Part shown: piece after piece, positions 5,820-13,414 of the stretch
How positions within the stretch are numbered: position 1 is the stretch's first letter
How the letters are laid out: every line of letters begins with the position of its first letter
Source: Clostridia bacterium
Lineage (GTDB): Bacteria; Bacillota; Clostridia; UMGS1883
Reading direction: 5' to 3'
NCBI GenBank assembly: GCA_021202495.1
Contig: JAJQCX010000002.1
Coordinates: forward strand, 1-16,610
DNA: 16,610 nt
The notes under the pieces: model-generated
What the model saw: the letters and a program-made list of their open reading frames with translations, nothing else
What the model was told of the DNA's origin: nothing
Database searches by the model: none
Position numbers and translations under genes: made by a program

Positions 5820-7106
5820 TTACTCAAGGAAGCCCTTGTAATGTCTCATTACCATCTGCGCTTCAATCTGCTGAACCGTCTCAAGCGCAACGCCTACAAC
5901 GATGAGCAGCGACGTACCGGTGAGAGCGAGCGAAGAAAGCTGCTGACCGGAAACATAGCTTACCACAATCGGCAATACGGCGATAACCGCCAGTGCGAGA
6001 GATCCGATGAGCGTAATCTTATTCAATACCTTTTGGATATATTCGCTCGTCGGTCTGCCCGGACGGATACCCAAAACGGTACCGCCGCTCTGCTTGAGGT
6101 TGTTCGCAATTTCTATCGGATTAAAGGTAATCGACGCATAGAAATATGTGAACGCGATAATAAGCAGGAAGTACAGAACGGGATAAACCCAACCAGAGGT
6201 CAGGAAGTTCGATATTTTCTGAAGCACGCTGTCCGAATTGTTTGCCGCGAAAAGCTGTGCCAATGTTGCCGGGAAGGACATAATACTCATTGCGAAGATA
6301 ATCGGGATAACGCCGCCTTGAGCAATCTTCAGCGGAATGTTCGAAGACTGACCGCCGTAAATCTTGTTGCCGACAACTCTCTTTGCGTACTGAACCGGTA
6401 TTCTTCTTTCCGCGTCGTTGATAAGAACAACGAACATAATGGAAACGATAACATACACAAGAAGCAGTACCCACTGATACCAAGCGTCAAAGTTCTGAAG
6501 AGTGGTCATTGCCATCGACGGAACACGCGCGATAATACCCGCAAAAATCAACATCGAAATGCCGTTGCCTATTCCGCGTCCGGTGATTTGCTCTCCGAGC
6601 CACATCAAAAACGCAGTACCTGCCGTGAACGCAAGGATAATAGTAATCATCGCGAGCCACGTGGGAACATTCTCGGCGTTAATTGCGCCCTGGCTGTTCA
6701 GTGTCAGGTAAAGACCCGTCGCCTGAAGCGCCGACAATGCAACCGTCAAATATCTTGTAATCTTGGTGATTTTCTTTCTGCCCTCTGCGCCTTCCTTGCT
6801 CATTCTTTCAAGAGCGGGAATGGCTACGCACAACAGCTGCATGATGATGGAGCTGTTGATGTAGGGCGAAATAGACATTGCAAATATAGTTGCGTTTGAA
6901 AGCGAACCGCCGGAGAAGGAATCCATCAGGTTAAACAGCGTTGCGCTGCCGGTGGAATTGGAAAGCCATTCCTGAACAACGCTTGCGTCAATCCACGGTA
7001 CCGGCACATAGCTGCCGAAACGGAAAATCACGATAAGAAGAAGCGTGTAAAGTATCTTCTTGCGGAGATCCGGTATCTTCCAAGCGTTTCTGATTGTCTC
7101 AATCAC
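5820..7106 (-). CDS. secY: Preprotein translocase channel subunit SecY
   Basis: The 428-residue channel of the Sec translocon in the cytoplasmic membrane. Ten hydrophobic segments can be placed at about 18-35, 72-92, 116-137, 149-169, 182-197, 210-230, 266-287, 309-326, 365-385 and 395-410. Family signatures include FRFGSYVPVPWID, the plug-region GGSLSNATIFAMSISPYINS, GEQITGRGIGNGISMLIFAG, and the cytosolic loops RRIPVQYAKRVVG (about 235-247) and GIRPGRPTSEYI (346-357) that face SecA and the ribosome. The start is GTG at 7106, directly after the TAA of rplO with no intervening base; its binding site GAGG, 8 bases upstream, lies in the last codons of rplO. This suggests translational coupling. 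Confidence 0.98.
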   Translation of the reverse strand: MIETIRNAWKIPDLRKKILYTLLLIVIFRFGSYVPVPWIDASVVQEWLSNSTGSATLFNLMDSFSGGSLSNATIFAMSISPYINSSIIMQLLCVAIPALERMSKEGAEGRKKITKITRYLTVALSALQATGLYLTLNSQGAINAENVPTWLAMITIILAFTAGTAFLMWLGEQITGRGIGNGISMLIFAGIIARVPSMAMTTLQNFDAWYQWVLLLVYVIVSIMFVVLINDAERRIPVQYAKRVVGNKIYGGQSSNIPLKIAQGGVIPIIFAMSIMSFPATLAQLFAANNSDSVLQKISNFLTSGWVYPVLYFLLIIAFTYFYASITFNPIEIANNLKQSGGTVLGIRPGRPTSEYIQKVLNKITLIGSLALAVIAVLPIVVSYVSGQQLSSLALTGTSLLIVVGVALETVQQIEAQMVMRHYKGFLE

Positions 7107-7577
7107 TTAGACCACCTCAGCCTTTCCGCGCTCTTTTTTTAATTCTATAGCCTTTCCGCCCGCTTTTTCTATTTTCTCTTTTGCGCTCGTCGTAATTCTC
7201 TCAACCTTAACCGTGAGCTTCTTTGTAACCTCGCCTCTGCCCATGATTACGACTCCGTCCTCGATCTTGCTGATAACGCCCGCGCTCTTGAGCGCCTCTG
7301 CGTCAACTACCGCACCGTCCTCAAATTTCGAGAGTGCGTCGAGGTTGATAGAAGCATATTTCTTTGCGAACACATTCGTAAAGCCGCGCTTCGGCAAACG
7401 GCGATACAAAGGCATCTGACCGCCTTCAAAGCCGGGTCTTACTCCGCCGCCCGAACGAGCGTTCTGACCCTTATGACCTCTGCCTGCCGTCTTTCCGTTG
7501 CCGCTGCCCTGACCGCGGCCCTTTCTCTTAGGGGCTGTTTTGCTGCCCTCCGCAGGAGTAAGCTCATATATTTTCAT
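7107..7577 (-). CDS. rplO: 50S ribosomal protein L15
   Basis: Late-assembling large-subunit protein with a long N-terminal rRNA-penetrating extension. The 156-residue product starts MKIYELTPAEGSKTAPKRKG and has the glycine-rich GRGQGSGNGKTAGRGHKGQN stretch and GFEGGQMPLYRRLPKRGF (about 50-67), followed by a globular C-terminal domain. A charged tail (KKERGKAEVV) makes it slightly longer than the roughly 145 residues usual in Firmicutes. AAGGAGGTG precedes the ATG. It follows rpmD by 20 bases and abuts secY. Confidence 0.98.
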   Translation of the reverse strand: MKIYELTPAEGSKTAPKRKGRGQGSGNGKTAGRGHKGQNARSGGGVRPGFEGGQMPLYRRLPKRGFTNVFAKKYASINLDALSKFEDGAVVDAEALKSAGVISKIEDGVVIMGRGEVTKKLTVKVERITTSAKEKIEKAGGKAIELKKERGKAEVV

Positions 7578-7597
7578 TGCAGTGCACCTCCTTGAAG

Positions 7598-7777
7598 TTA
7601 GATTTCTTCACATTTAACCAGGTGGCTCACGGTATTAACCATACCTCTGATCTGAGGATTGTCCTCATGCTCCACCACGTCTCTTATTTTCTTCAGACCA
7701 AGCGCCTTAACGGTCGCTATCTGATTTGCTTTTCTGCCTGCCGTACTCTTCTCGAGAGTAATTCTAAGCTTTGCCAT
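7598..7777 (-). CDS. rpmD: 50S ribosomal protein L30
   Basis: Fifty-nine-residue small large-subunit protein. Translation begins MAKLRITLEKSTAGRKANQI and ends VSHLVKCEEI. It keeps the L30 core: a first strand with LEKS, the TVKALGLKKIRDVVEHEDNP helix and loop, and the RGMVNTVSHLV C-terminal helix. The ATG at 7777 is preceded by AGGAGTAATACG, with the binding site directly after the rpsE stop. It sits 14 bases after rpsE and 20 bases before rplO, its canonical place in the spc operon. Confidence 0.97.
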   Translation of the reverse strand: MAKLRITLEKSTAGRKANQIATVKALGLKKIRDVVEHEDNPQIRGMVNTVSHLVKCEEI

Positions 7778-7791
7778 CGTATTACTCCTCC

Positions 7792-8289
7792 TTACAGTTC
7801 GCTGACTTCCTTGCCGCGCAAACGAGCAACTTCTTCAGCGCTCTTGAGCGAAGCAAGCCCCTCTATCGTAGCCTTTACGACGTTGATGGGGTTGTTGCTG
7901 CGAAGGCACTTCGTTCTTACGTTCTTAATGCCCGCAAGCTCCATAACCGCTCTCACGCCGCCGCCCGCGATAACTCCGGTACCGTCGGCAGCCGGCTTGA
8001 TGAGCACTCTGCCCGCGCCGTATTCGCCGATAACCTCGTGGGGAATAGTCGTGTCAAGAAGAGGAACAGTAATCAAATTCTTCTTCGCGTCCTCGATACC
8101 CTTTCTGATAGCATCCGGAATTTCAGCCGCTTTGCCCATGCCGCAGCCGACATGACCGTTCTCGTCGCCGACAACGACAAGCGCCGAAAAACGCATTGTG
8201 CGTCCGCCCTTAACCGTCTTTGCAACACGGTTAACGTGTACAAGCTGTTCCTTAAGCTCCATCTGTGATGCGTCTATACGTTCTGCCAT
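7792..8289 (-). CDS. rpsE: 30S ribosomal protein S5
   Basis: Small-subunit protein at the mRNA entry site, involved in decoding accuracy with S4. The 165-residue product shows the N-terminal double-stranded-RNA-binding-like domain (LKEQLVHVNRVAKTVKGGRT, FSALVVVGDENGHVGCGMGK) and the C-terminal ribosomal fold with GVIAGGGVRAVMELAGIKNV and RTKCLRSNNPINVVKATIEG. The loop around VNRVAKTVKGGR is the site of spectinomycin-resistance changes in other bacteria and looks wild-type. It lies 18 bases after rplR. Confidence 0.98.
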   Translation of the reverse strand: MAERIDASQMELKEQLVHVNRVAKTVKGGRTMRFSALVVVGDENGHVGCGMGKAAEIPDAIRKGIEDAKKNLITVPLLDTTIPHEVIGEYGAGRVLIKPAADGTGVIAGGGVRAVMELAGIKNVRTKCLRSNNPINVVKATIEGLASLKSAEEVARLRGKEVSEL

Positions 8290-8307
8290 AATTTACTGCC
8301 TCCTCTC

Positions 8308-8664
8308 TTAAAATTCCAATCCGCCTTCACGCGCGCCCGCAGCCAGTGCTGCGACTCTGCCGTGATAAACGTATCCGCCTCTGTCGAAAACGACCTCTTT
8401 GATGCCTTTTTCAACAGCCTTCTGTGCAACCAGCTTGCCTACCTGCTCGGCAGCATCCTTATTTCCGCCGTATGTGTCGCTAAGTTCGAGACTCGACGCA
8501 GAAACAAGTGTTACGCCGTTCACATCGTCAATTACCTGTGCGTAAATATTCTTCAGGCTGCGAAACACGTTCAAACGCGGGCATTCCGGCGTTCCGCTGA
8601 TCTTGTTGCGGATTCTTGCGTGTCTCTTAAGCCTTGCCTTGTTGCTGTTAGACTTTGAAACCAT
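8308..8664 (-). CDS. rplR: 50S ribosomal protein L18
   Basis: 5S rRNA binding protein of the central protuberance, working with L5. It is 118 residues, typical in length. The basic start KSNSNKARLKRHARIRNKI, the PRLNVFRSLKNIYAQVIDD strand pair, and the C-terminal FDRGGYVYHGRVAALAAGAR motif (about 95-114) are diagnostic. The gene follows rplF by 17 bases. Confidence 0.98.
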   Translation of the reverse strand: MVSKSNSNKARLKRHARIRNKISGTPECPRLNVFRSLKNIYAQVIDDVNGVTLVSASSLELSDTYGGNKDAAEQVGKLVAQKAVEKGIKEVVFDRGGYVYHGRVAALAAGAREGGLEF

Positions 8665-8681
8665 ATTGCCTATCTCCTCTC

Positions 8682-9230
8682 TTACTTCTTAGCCTTGCCG
8701 ACTTTACCTTCCTTGCGGATGATATGCTCGTCAACATACTTAATACCCTTGCCCTTGTAAGGCTCCGGCGGTCTCTTTTCTCTTATGTTTGCCGCAAGCT
8801 GTCCGACAGCCTGTTTATCCGCTCCCGACACAACAATCTTATTCGGTGCGGGAACTTCCACTGTCAATCCGGGAATATCCTCCATCTCAACCTGATGCGA
8901 ATAACCGAGGTTCATGATGAGCTTGTTGCCCTGCTTCTGAGCGCGGTATCCAACGCCGTTGATTTCGAGTTCCTTGGAGAAGCCCGTCGTAACGCCCGTA
9001 ACCATGTTTGCCACAAGCGTTCTCGTCAAACCGTGAAGCGACTTGTGCATCTTATCCTCGCTCGGACGCTCAACGATTATTTCTCCGGCCTCCTGCTTAA
9101 TTATCATATCGCCGTGAAGCGTTCTTGTCAAAGTGCCCTTGGGTCCCTTAACCGTTATAACGTTTCCCTCAGCCAGCGTCACCTCAACTCCGGCGGGAAC
9201 GGCGATAGGTTTTCTACCTATTCTTGACAT
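8682..9230 (-). CDS. rplF: 50S ribosomal protein L6
   Basis: Large-subunit protein at the base of the L7/L12 stalk near the sarcin-ricin loop, relevant to GTPase factor binding. The 182-residue product contains two tandem L6 folds (about 1-80 and 81-182). MSRIGRKPIAVPAGVEV opens it and GVGYRAQKQGNKLIMNLGYS begins the second half. The C-terminal PPEPYKGKGIKYVDEHIIRK is the classic L6 signature. AGGTGG precedes the ATG. It follows rpsH by 27 bases. Confidence 0.98.
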   Translation of the reverse strand: MSRIGRKPIAVPAGVEVTLAEGNVITVKGPKGTLTRTLHGDMIIKQEAGEIIVERPSEDKMHKSLHGLTRTLVANMVTGVTTGFSKELEINGVGYRAQKQGNKLIMNLGYSHQVEMEDIPGLTVEVPAPNKIVVSGADKQAVGQLAANIREKRPPEPYKGKGIKYVDEHIIRKEGKVGKAKK

Positions 9231-9257
9231 TTAATTTCACCACCTAATTATATATAA

Positions 9258-9656
9258 TTACCAAACGAACGCCAATACTTCGCCGCCGATGTGCGCCTTT
9301 CTCGCGTTCTTATCCGTCATAATGCCTTGGGATGTGGACACTATGGCGATCCCCAGTCCCTTAAGAACTTTGGGAAGCTCCTCCGCGCTTGAGTAAACGC
9401 GCAGACCCGGCTTTGATACTCTCTCAAGACCGGAGATGACCTTTTTCTTATTTGCGCCGTATCTAAGAGTAATTCTGATCATTCCCTGCTTTGCGTCGTC
9501 CACGATTTCATATCCTTTGATATAGCCCTCCTCAAGAAGAATGTCGGCGATAGCCTTCTTCATCTTGGAAACGGGAACGTCAACCGTCTGATGTTTTGCC
9601 GAATTTGCATTTCTGATACGAGTGAGCATATCGGCGATGGGATCAGTGATCTGCAT
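9258..9656 (-). CDS. rpsH: 30S ribosomal protein S8
   Basis: Primary 16S rRNA binder of the small-subunit body. It is 132 residues: MQITDPIADMLTRIRNANSA at the N-terminus, KMKKAIADILLEEGYIKGYE, and the C-terminal GIAIVSTSQGIMTDKNARKA segment ending GGEVLAFVW. In E. coli S8 represses the spc operon by binding an mRNA mimic near rplE; I could not identify such a mimic here. AAGGAGGT lies upstream of the ATG, 26 bases after rpsN. Confidence 0.98.
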   Translation of the reverse strand: MQITDPIADMLTRIRNANSAKHQTVDVPVSKMKKAIADILLEEGYIKGYEIVDDAKQGMIRITLRYGANKKKVISGLERVSKPGLRVYSSAEELPKVLKGLGIAIVSTSQGIMTDKNARKAHIGGEVLAFVW

Positions 9657-9682
9657 GAATAATAACCTCCTTTTCTGCCTGA

Positions 9683-9868
9683 TTACCAGCTGGCCTTTTT
9701 AACACCGGGGATTTCGCCCTTATAAGCAAGCTCTCTGAAGCATATACGGCAAACACCGTACTTTCTGAGATAAGCGTGGGGTCTACCGCAGATTTTGCAT
9801 CTGTTGTAGGCGCGCGTCGAGAACTTCGGCGTCTTCTGCTGCTTCAAAACCATTGATTTCTTTGCCAT
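9683..9868 (-). CDS. rpsN: 30S ribosomal protein S14, type Z (zinc-binding)
   Basis: Sixty-one-residue short form of S14, located in the 30S head near S3 and S10. It begins MAKKSMVLKQQKTPKFSTRA and ends GEIPGVKKASW. The zinc ribbon consists of C24-x2-C27 and C40-x2-C43 (CKICGRPHAYLRKYGVCRIC). The short zinc form in the spc operon is typical of Firmicutes and contrasts with the 100-residue zinc-free form of enterobacteria. It lies between rplE and rpsH with a GGGGAGGT ribosome-binding site. Confidence 0.98.
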   Translation of the reverse strand: MAKKSMVLKQQKTPKFSTRAYNRCKICGRPHAYLRKYGVCRICFRELAYKGEIPGVKKASW

Positions 9869-9889
9869 AATCTATTCTACCTCCCCTGC

Positions 9890-10429
9890 TTACTTTGTGA
9901 AAGGAGCACCGAGCAGCCTCAAAAGCTCTCTGCCCTCTTCGTCCGTCTTTGCCGTTGTGACAAAGATGATGTCCATGCCTCTGATTTTGTCAATCTTATC
10001 GTATTCTATCTCGGGGAATATGAGCTGCTCTTTAATACCGAGCGAATAATTGCCTCTGCCGTCGAATGCGTTGGGGTTGATGCCTCTGAAGTCTCTTACA
10101 CGCGGAAGCGCGATATTGAAAAGCTTGTAGATGAATTCGTACATCTTTTCGCCGCGCAGCGTTACCTTAACGCCGATGTTCATGCCAGCTCTTATCTTAA
10201 AGTTCGCAACAGACTTCTTTGCCTTTGTAACAACAGGCTTCTGACCCGTTATCAAAGCAAGGTCTGCGGAAGCCGAGTCGATGACCTTGGCGTTGTCCTT
10301 TGCTTCGCCCAATCCGATATTTACAACAACCTTGTCAAGCTTGGGAATCTGCATTGTGCTCTTGTATTCAAACTTCTTCATCAATGCGCCTGCTGCTTGC
10401 TCATCGTAAATTGTCTTAAGTTGTGACAT
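9890..10429 (-). CDS. rplE: 50S ribosomal protein L5
   Basis: 5S rRNA binding protein of the central protuberance that also contacts P-site tRNA and S13. It is 179 residues. KVVVNIGLGEAKDNAKVIDS, the TGQKPVVTKAKKSVANFKIR segment (about 81-100), the LPRVRDFRGINPNAFDGRGN loop, and GMDIIFVTTAKTDEEGRELL at the C-terminus are all family hallmarks. Binding site AGGAGGA, 17 bases after rplX. Confidence 0.98.
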   Translation of the reverse strand: MSQLKTIYDEQAAGALMKKFEYKSTMQIPKLDKVVVNIGLGEAKDNAKVIDSASADLALITGQKPVVTKAKKSVANFKIRAGMNIGVKVTLRGEKMYEFIYKLFNIALPRVRDFRGINPNAFDGRGNYSLGIKEQLIFPEIEYDKIDKIRGMDIIFVTTAKTDEEGRELLRLLGAPFTK

Positions 10430-10446
10430 TTGTGCTTCCTCCTCTC

Positions 10447-10773
10447 TTAGCTTTCAAATGTTTCGCCGCACTTCTTGCACACTCTTACCTTTGTGCCGTC
10501 CTCAAGTACGCTGTAGCCGACTCTTGTGGGAGACTTGCACTTGTCGCAAATGTGCATAAGCTTGCTCGTTCTGATGGGAGCTTCCTGATGGATGATGCCG
10601 CCCATGTCGCGCTGACCGCGCGGCTTTCTGTGCTTTGTCACCATGTTAAGTCCCTCAACGATGGCGGTCGATGATTTCGGGTCAACTGAAATAACCTTAC
10701 CCTTTTTGCTCTTTTCGTCGCCTGAAATGACGATAACCTGATCGCCCTTCTTTATACTGACTCTCTTACTCAT
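10447..10773 (-). CDS. rplX: 50S ribosomal protein L24
   Basis: Early assembly initiator of the large subunit, near the tunnel exit. The 108-residue product has a KOW motif near the N-terminus (KKGDQVIVISGDEKSKKGKV), the VEGLNMVTKHRKP loop, and a C-terminal zinc-ribbon pattern ICDKCKSPTRVGY...RVCKKCGE, with four cysteines in two CxxC pairs. The cysteine-bearing extension is common among Gram-positive and several other bacterial L24 proteins but absent from E. coli. It lies 13 bases after rplN. Confidence 0.98.
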   Translation of the reverse strand: MSKRVSIKKGDQVIVISGDEKSKKGKVISVDPKSSTAIVEGLNMVTKHRKPRGQRDMGGIIHQEAPIRTSKLMHICDKCKSPTRVGYSVLEDGTKVRVCKKCGETFES

Positions 10774-10786
10774 TGTGCTGCCTCCC

Positions 10787-11155
10787 TTACAGAACCTCGG
10801 GTGCGAGGGAAAGAATCTTCATGTAGTCATGGTCACGAAGCTCTCTCGCAACAGGTCCGAAAATACGTGTACCTCTCGGGTTCTTATCTTCCTTGATTAT
10901 AACGGCGGCGTTTTCGTCAAATCTGATGCAGCTGCCGTCGCCTCTTCTTACGCCCTTAACGCTGCGAACGATAACGGCCTTTACGACGTCGCCCTTCTTA
11001 ACCATACCGCCGGGCGCCGCTTTCTTGACGGAAGCAACAATAACATCACCGATGTTTCCATATCTTCTGAAGGAGCCGCCCAGTACGCGGATACACATAA
11101 GCTCTTTCGCGCCCGTGTTGTCGGCAACCTTTAACAGAGTTTGCTGCTGAATCAC
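10787..11155 (-). CDS. rplN: 50S ribosomal protein L14
   Basis: Large-subunit protein that forms an intersubunit bridge and binds the silencing factor RsfS. The 122-residue length is exactly typical. MIQQQTLLKVADNTGAKELM at the start, GDVIVASVKKAAPGGMVKKG, RGDGSCIRFDENAAVIIKED, and GTRIFGPVARELRDHDYMKI confirm it. The start codon is GTG at 11155, with AAAGGAG upstream at suitable spacing. This is the first gene of the classical spc block. It is only 20 bases from rpsQ with no visible promoter, so S10 and spc units appear fused. Confidence 0.98.
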   Translation of the reverse strand: MIQQQTLLKVADNTGAKELMCIRVLGGSFRRYGNIGDVIVASVKKAAPGGMVKKGDVVKAVIVRSVKGVRRGDGSCIRFDENAAVIIKEDKNPRGTRIFGPVARELRDHDYMKILSLAPEVL

Positions 11156-11175
11156 GTTGTTTCACTCCTTTACGT

Positions 11176-11433
11176 TTATCGAGCCTTCTCCACAATGCGG
11201 ACAAGTCTCCATCTCTTATCGTGGCTCAGCGGACGCGTTTCCATAATCTCTACGCGATCGCCTACGCCGCACTGATTTTCCTCATCATGCGCCTTAAACT
11301 TTACGGTTCTCTTAACAACCTTGCCGTAAAGAGGATGCTTTACACTGTCCTCGATAGCAACTACGATGGTCTTATCCATCTTGTCGCTTACGACTTTGCC
11401 GATTCTTGTCTTACGATCATTTCTCTCAGCCAT
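11176..11433 (-). CDS. rpsQ: 30S ribosomal protein S17
   Basis: OB-fold primary 16S rRNA binder of the small-subunit body. The 85-residue product reads RKTRIGKVVSDKMDKTIVVA, HPLYGKVVKRTVKFKAHDEE, and VGDRVEIMETRPLSHDKRWR, the standard motifs. AAAGGAGGAA precedes the ATG. It follows rpmC by 23 bases. Confidence 0.98.
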   Translation of the reverse strand: MAERNDRKTRIGKVVSDKMDKTIVVAIEDSVKHPLYGKVVKRTVKFKAHDEENQCGVGDRVEIMETRPLSHDKRWRLVRIVEKAR

Positions 11434-11456
11434 TTATAAGTTCCTCCTTTCGTCAA

Positions 11457-11657
11457 TCAAACGGTCTCTTCAAGCTCTCTCTCGCGGATAACCGTCTTAA
11501 CTCTCGCGATGCTCTTCTTTGCTTCGGCGATCGCGAGCGGGTTGTCAAGCTGGTTGGTGGCGTGGCGAAATCTCAAATTGAACAATTCTTTTTTGAGGTC
11601 AAGGAGCGTTGCTTCCAATTCCTCGTTGCTCTTGTCACGAATCTCTTTTACCTTCAT
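11457..11657 (-). CDS. rpmC: 50S ribosomal protein L29
   Basis: Sixty-six-residue two-helix protein at the tunnel exit, close to the docking site for SRP and trigger factor. It has the usual MKVKEIRDKSNEELEATLLD start, the KKELFNLRFRHATNQLDNP hairpin turn, and the C-terminal IARVKTVIRERELE helix. The start overlaps the rplP stop by four bases (ATGA), which points to translational coupling. The upstream binding site would lie in the rplP coding end (GGAAACGGAGG). Confidence 0.98.
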   Translation of the reverse strand: MKVKEIRDKSNEELEATLLDLKKELFNLRFRHATNQLDNPLAIAEAKKSIARVKTVIRERELEETV

Positions 11658-12082
11658 TCGTTGTCACCCTCCGTTTCCTCACGCGAAACAATCTTGCACT
11701 TAATCGGAAGCTTGTGCATAGCAAGGCGAAGCGCCTCTCTTGCTGTGTCTTCCGAAATGCCGCCAATTTCAAACATAACTCTGCCCGGCTTTACAACGGC
11801 TACCCAATATTCGGGCGAGCCCTTACCGGAGCCCATGCGTGTTTCCGCGGGCTTTTCGGTTATCGGCTTGTCAGGGAATATTTTAATCCAAACCTGACCT
11901 CCACGCTTGATATATCTTGTCATGGCGATACGGGCAGCCTCAATCTGGTTGCTTGTTATCCAAGCCGGCTCCATTGCCATAAGCCCGAATTCGCCGTTTG
12001 TCACCTTGTTGCCGCGCAGCGCGGTTCCGGTCATTCTGCCGCGGAACTGCTTTCTGTGCTTAACTCTTTTCGGCATTAACAT
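11654..12082 (-). CDS. rplP: 50S ribosomal protein L16
   Basis: Large-subunit protein next to the peptidyl-transferase centre and the A-site tRNA elbow. The 142-residue form starts at MLMPKRVKHRKQFRGRM, matching the family's usual N-terminus. The rpsC stop and this ATG share one base (TAATG), with GAAGGGGG upstream. An in-frame extension to 12151 exists but lies inside rpsC and has no family match, so it was discarded. Conserved parts are GEFGLMAMEPAWITSNQIEA, the RMGSGKG loop near R82 (equivalent to hydroxylatable R81 of E. coli), and FEIGGISEDTAREALRLA. The tail is acidic (EETEGDNE). Confidence 0.97.
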   Translation of the reverse strand: MLMPKRVKHRKQFRGRMTGTALRGNKVTNGEFGLMAMEPAWITSNQIEAARIAMTRYIKRGGQVWIKIFPDKPITEKPAETRMGSGKGSPEYWVAVVKPGRVMFEIGGISEDTAREALRLAMHKLPIKCKIVSREETEGDNE

Positions 12083-12750
12083 TATCTGCGTCCCCCTTCC
12101 TTTTTGGGAGCTCTCTTGGTAGCGTTGAGCACCTCGCCCTTGTAAATCCAAACCTTGCAGCCGATCTTACCGTAGGTTGTATCAGCCTCAGCAAAGCCGT
12201 AATCTATGTCTGCACGAAGTGTCTGAAGCGGAATTGTGCCCTCGTGATAGGACTCTTTTCTCGCGATTTCCGCGCCGCCCAAACGACCCGAGCAAGTTGT
12301 CTTAATACCCTTTGCGCCCGCCTTCATCGAATAGCTCATAGCGCTCTTCATTGCGCGGCGGAACGACGCTCTCTTTTCAAGCTGAGCCGCAATGTTCTCC
12401 GCAACAAGCTGTGCGGAAAGGTTTGTCTGCTTAACCTCGACAATCTCGATTGAAACGCTCTTGCCCGTGAGCTTTGCAATTTCAGCCTTAAGCTTTTCAA
12501 TGTCCTCGCCCTTCTTGCCGATTACAATGCCCGGCTTTGCGGTGTGGATGTAAAGTTTGATGGCGTTAGCCGTCTTTTCAATCTCAATCTTCGGAATACC
12601 TGCGGTGTAGAGCTTGTTCTTAACGAACTTTCTTATCTTATAATCTTCAACAAGATTGTCACCGAACTCGCCGTCTGCGGCATACCATCTGGAATCCCAA
12701 TCCTTGATGATGCCGACTCTGAGCCCGTGGGGATTAACTTTCTGACCCAT
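12082..12750 (-). CDS. rpsC: 30S ribosomal protein S3
   Basis: Small-subunit head protein at the mRNA entry tunnel. The 222-residue product has the N-terminal GQKVNPHGLRVGIIKDWDSR, the type II KH domain with GIVIGKKGEDIEKLKAEIAK (GxxG loop at about 75-82), and the C-terminal S3 domain with RRAMKSAMSYSMKAGAKGIK, GRLGGAEIARKESYHEGTIP and DYGFAEADTTYGKIGCKVWI. AAAGGAGG precedes the ATG. It lies 13 bases after rplV and overlaps rplP by one base. Confidence 0.98.
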   Translation of the reverse strand: MGQKVNPHGLRVGIIKDWDSRWYAADGEFGDNLVEDYKIRKFVKNKLYTAGIPKIEIEKTANAIKLYIHTAKPGIVIGKKGEDIEKLKAEIAKLTGKSVSIEIVEVKQTNLSAQLVAENIAAQLEKRASFRRAMKSAMSYSMKAGAKGIKTTCSGRLGGAEIARKESYHEGTIPLQTLRADIDYGFAEADTTYGKIGCKVWIYKGEVLNATKRAPKKEGGRR

Positions 12751-12763
12751 AAGAATGCCTCCT

Positions 12764-13111
12764 TTAATCTTTCTCTTTTACAACGACTGTAATGTGGCTT
12801 GTTCTCTTCAAAATGCGGAACGCTCTGCCCTGCGCTCTGGGCTGCACTCTCTTGAGTGTCGGACCCGCGTTGGCGTAAACCTCGGCAACATAGAGCTTAT
12901 CCGTATCCATGTGATAGTTGTTTTCCGCGTTAGCCACGGCGCTGTTCAAAAGCTTTATGAGCAATGGGGACGCCGCCTTGGGAGTGTTGTTCAAAATTCC
13001 CAGTGCAACCCCGACAGGCTTGTTTCTGATAAGGTCGTTTACAATGTTGACTTTTCTCGGCGAAATTCTCGCATATTTGAGAATTGCCCTGGCTTCGTTC
13101 TTAGCCTCCAT
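12764..13111 (-). CDS. rplV: 50S ribosomal protein L22
   Basis: Tunnel-lining protein whose extended hairpin, with L4, forms the exit-tunnel constriction and macrolide-sensitive site. It is 115 residues: ILKYARISPRKVNIVNDLIR at the N-terminus, NSAVANAENNYHMDTDKLYV, and the hairpin plus tail VQPRAQGRAFRILKRTSHIT. The hairpin has no evident deletion or insertion. AAGGAGGAC precedes the ATG, 21 bases after rpsS. Confidence 0.98.
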   Translation of the reverse strand: MEAKNEARAILKYARISPRKVNIVNDLIRNKPVGVALGILNNTPKAASPLLIKLLNSAVANAENNYHMDTDKLYVAEVYANAGPTLKRVQPRAQGRAFRILKRTSHITVVVKEKD

Positions 13112-13132
13112 CTGTCTTGTCCTCCTTATATC

Positions 13133-13402
13133 TTACTTCGACTTCGCGCCTACATGACCCTTGAATGTTCTTGTAGAAGCAAATTCGCCCAATTTATGCC
13201 CAACCATGTCCTCGGTAACATAAACCGGAACGTGCTTTCTTCCATCGTAAACTGCGATAGTGTGGCCTACGAAATCGGGGAAAATTGTCGAGCTGCGCGA
13301 CCATGTCTTGAGCACTCTCTTCTCGCCCGCCTCATTCATCGCCTGAATTCTCTTCAAAAGCTTGGGATCCACAAACGGACCCTTTTTAATCGATCTGCTC
13401 AT
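13133..13402 (-). CDS. rpsS: 30S ribosomal protein S19
   Basis: Head protein that works with S13 near the P- and A-site tRNAs. It is 89 residues, close to the usual 92-93. MSRSIKKGPFVDPKLLKRIQ, TWSRSSTIFPDFVGHTIAVY, DGRKHVPVYVTEDMVGHKLG and the tail GEFASTRTFKGHVGAKSK leave no doubt. It lies only 12 bases after rplB. Confidence 0.98.
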   Translation of the reverse strand: MSRSIKKGPFVDPKLLKRIQAMNEAGEKRVLKTWSRSSTIFPDFVGHTIAVYDGRKHVPVYVTEDMVGHKLGEFASTRTFKGHVGAKSK

Positions 13403-13414
13403 TATTTATCCTCC

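Noticed and set aside
5841..6899. Long open frame on the plus strand opposite secY (352 codons)
   Set aside because: It is antisense to an unmistakable SecY, its translation is rich in Arg, Asn and Cys with no recognisable domain, and no ribosome-binding site precedes it. It is a shadow of minus-strand codon use.
11654..12151. N-terminally longer L16
   Set aside because: The extra 23 codons lie inside rpsC and match nothing in L16; MLMPKRV at 12082 has the family start and a purine-rich binding site.
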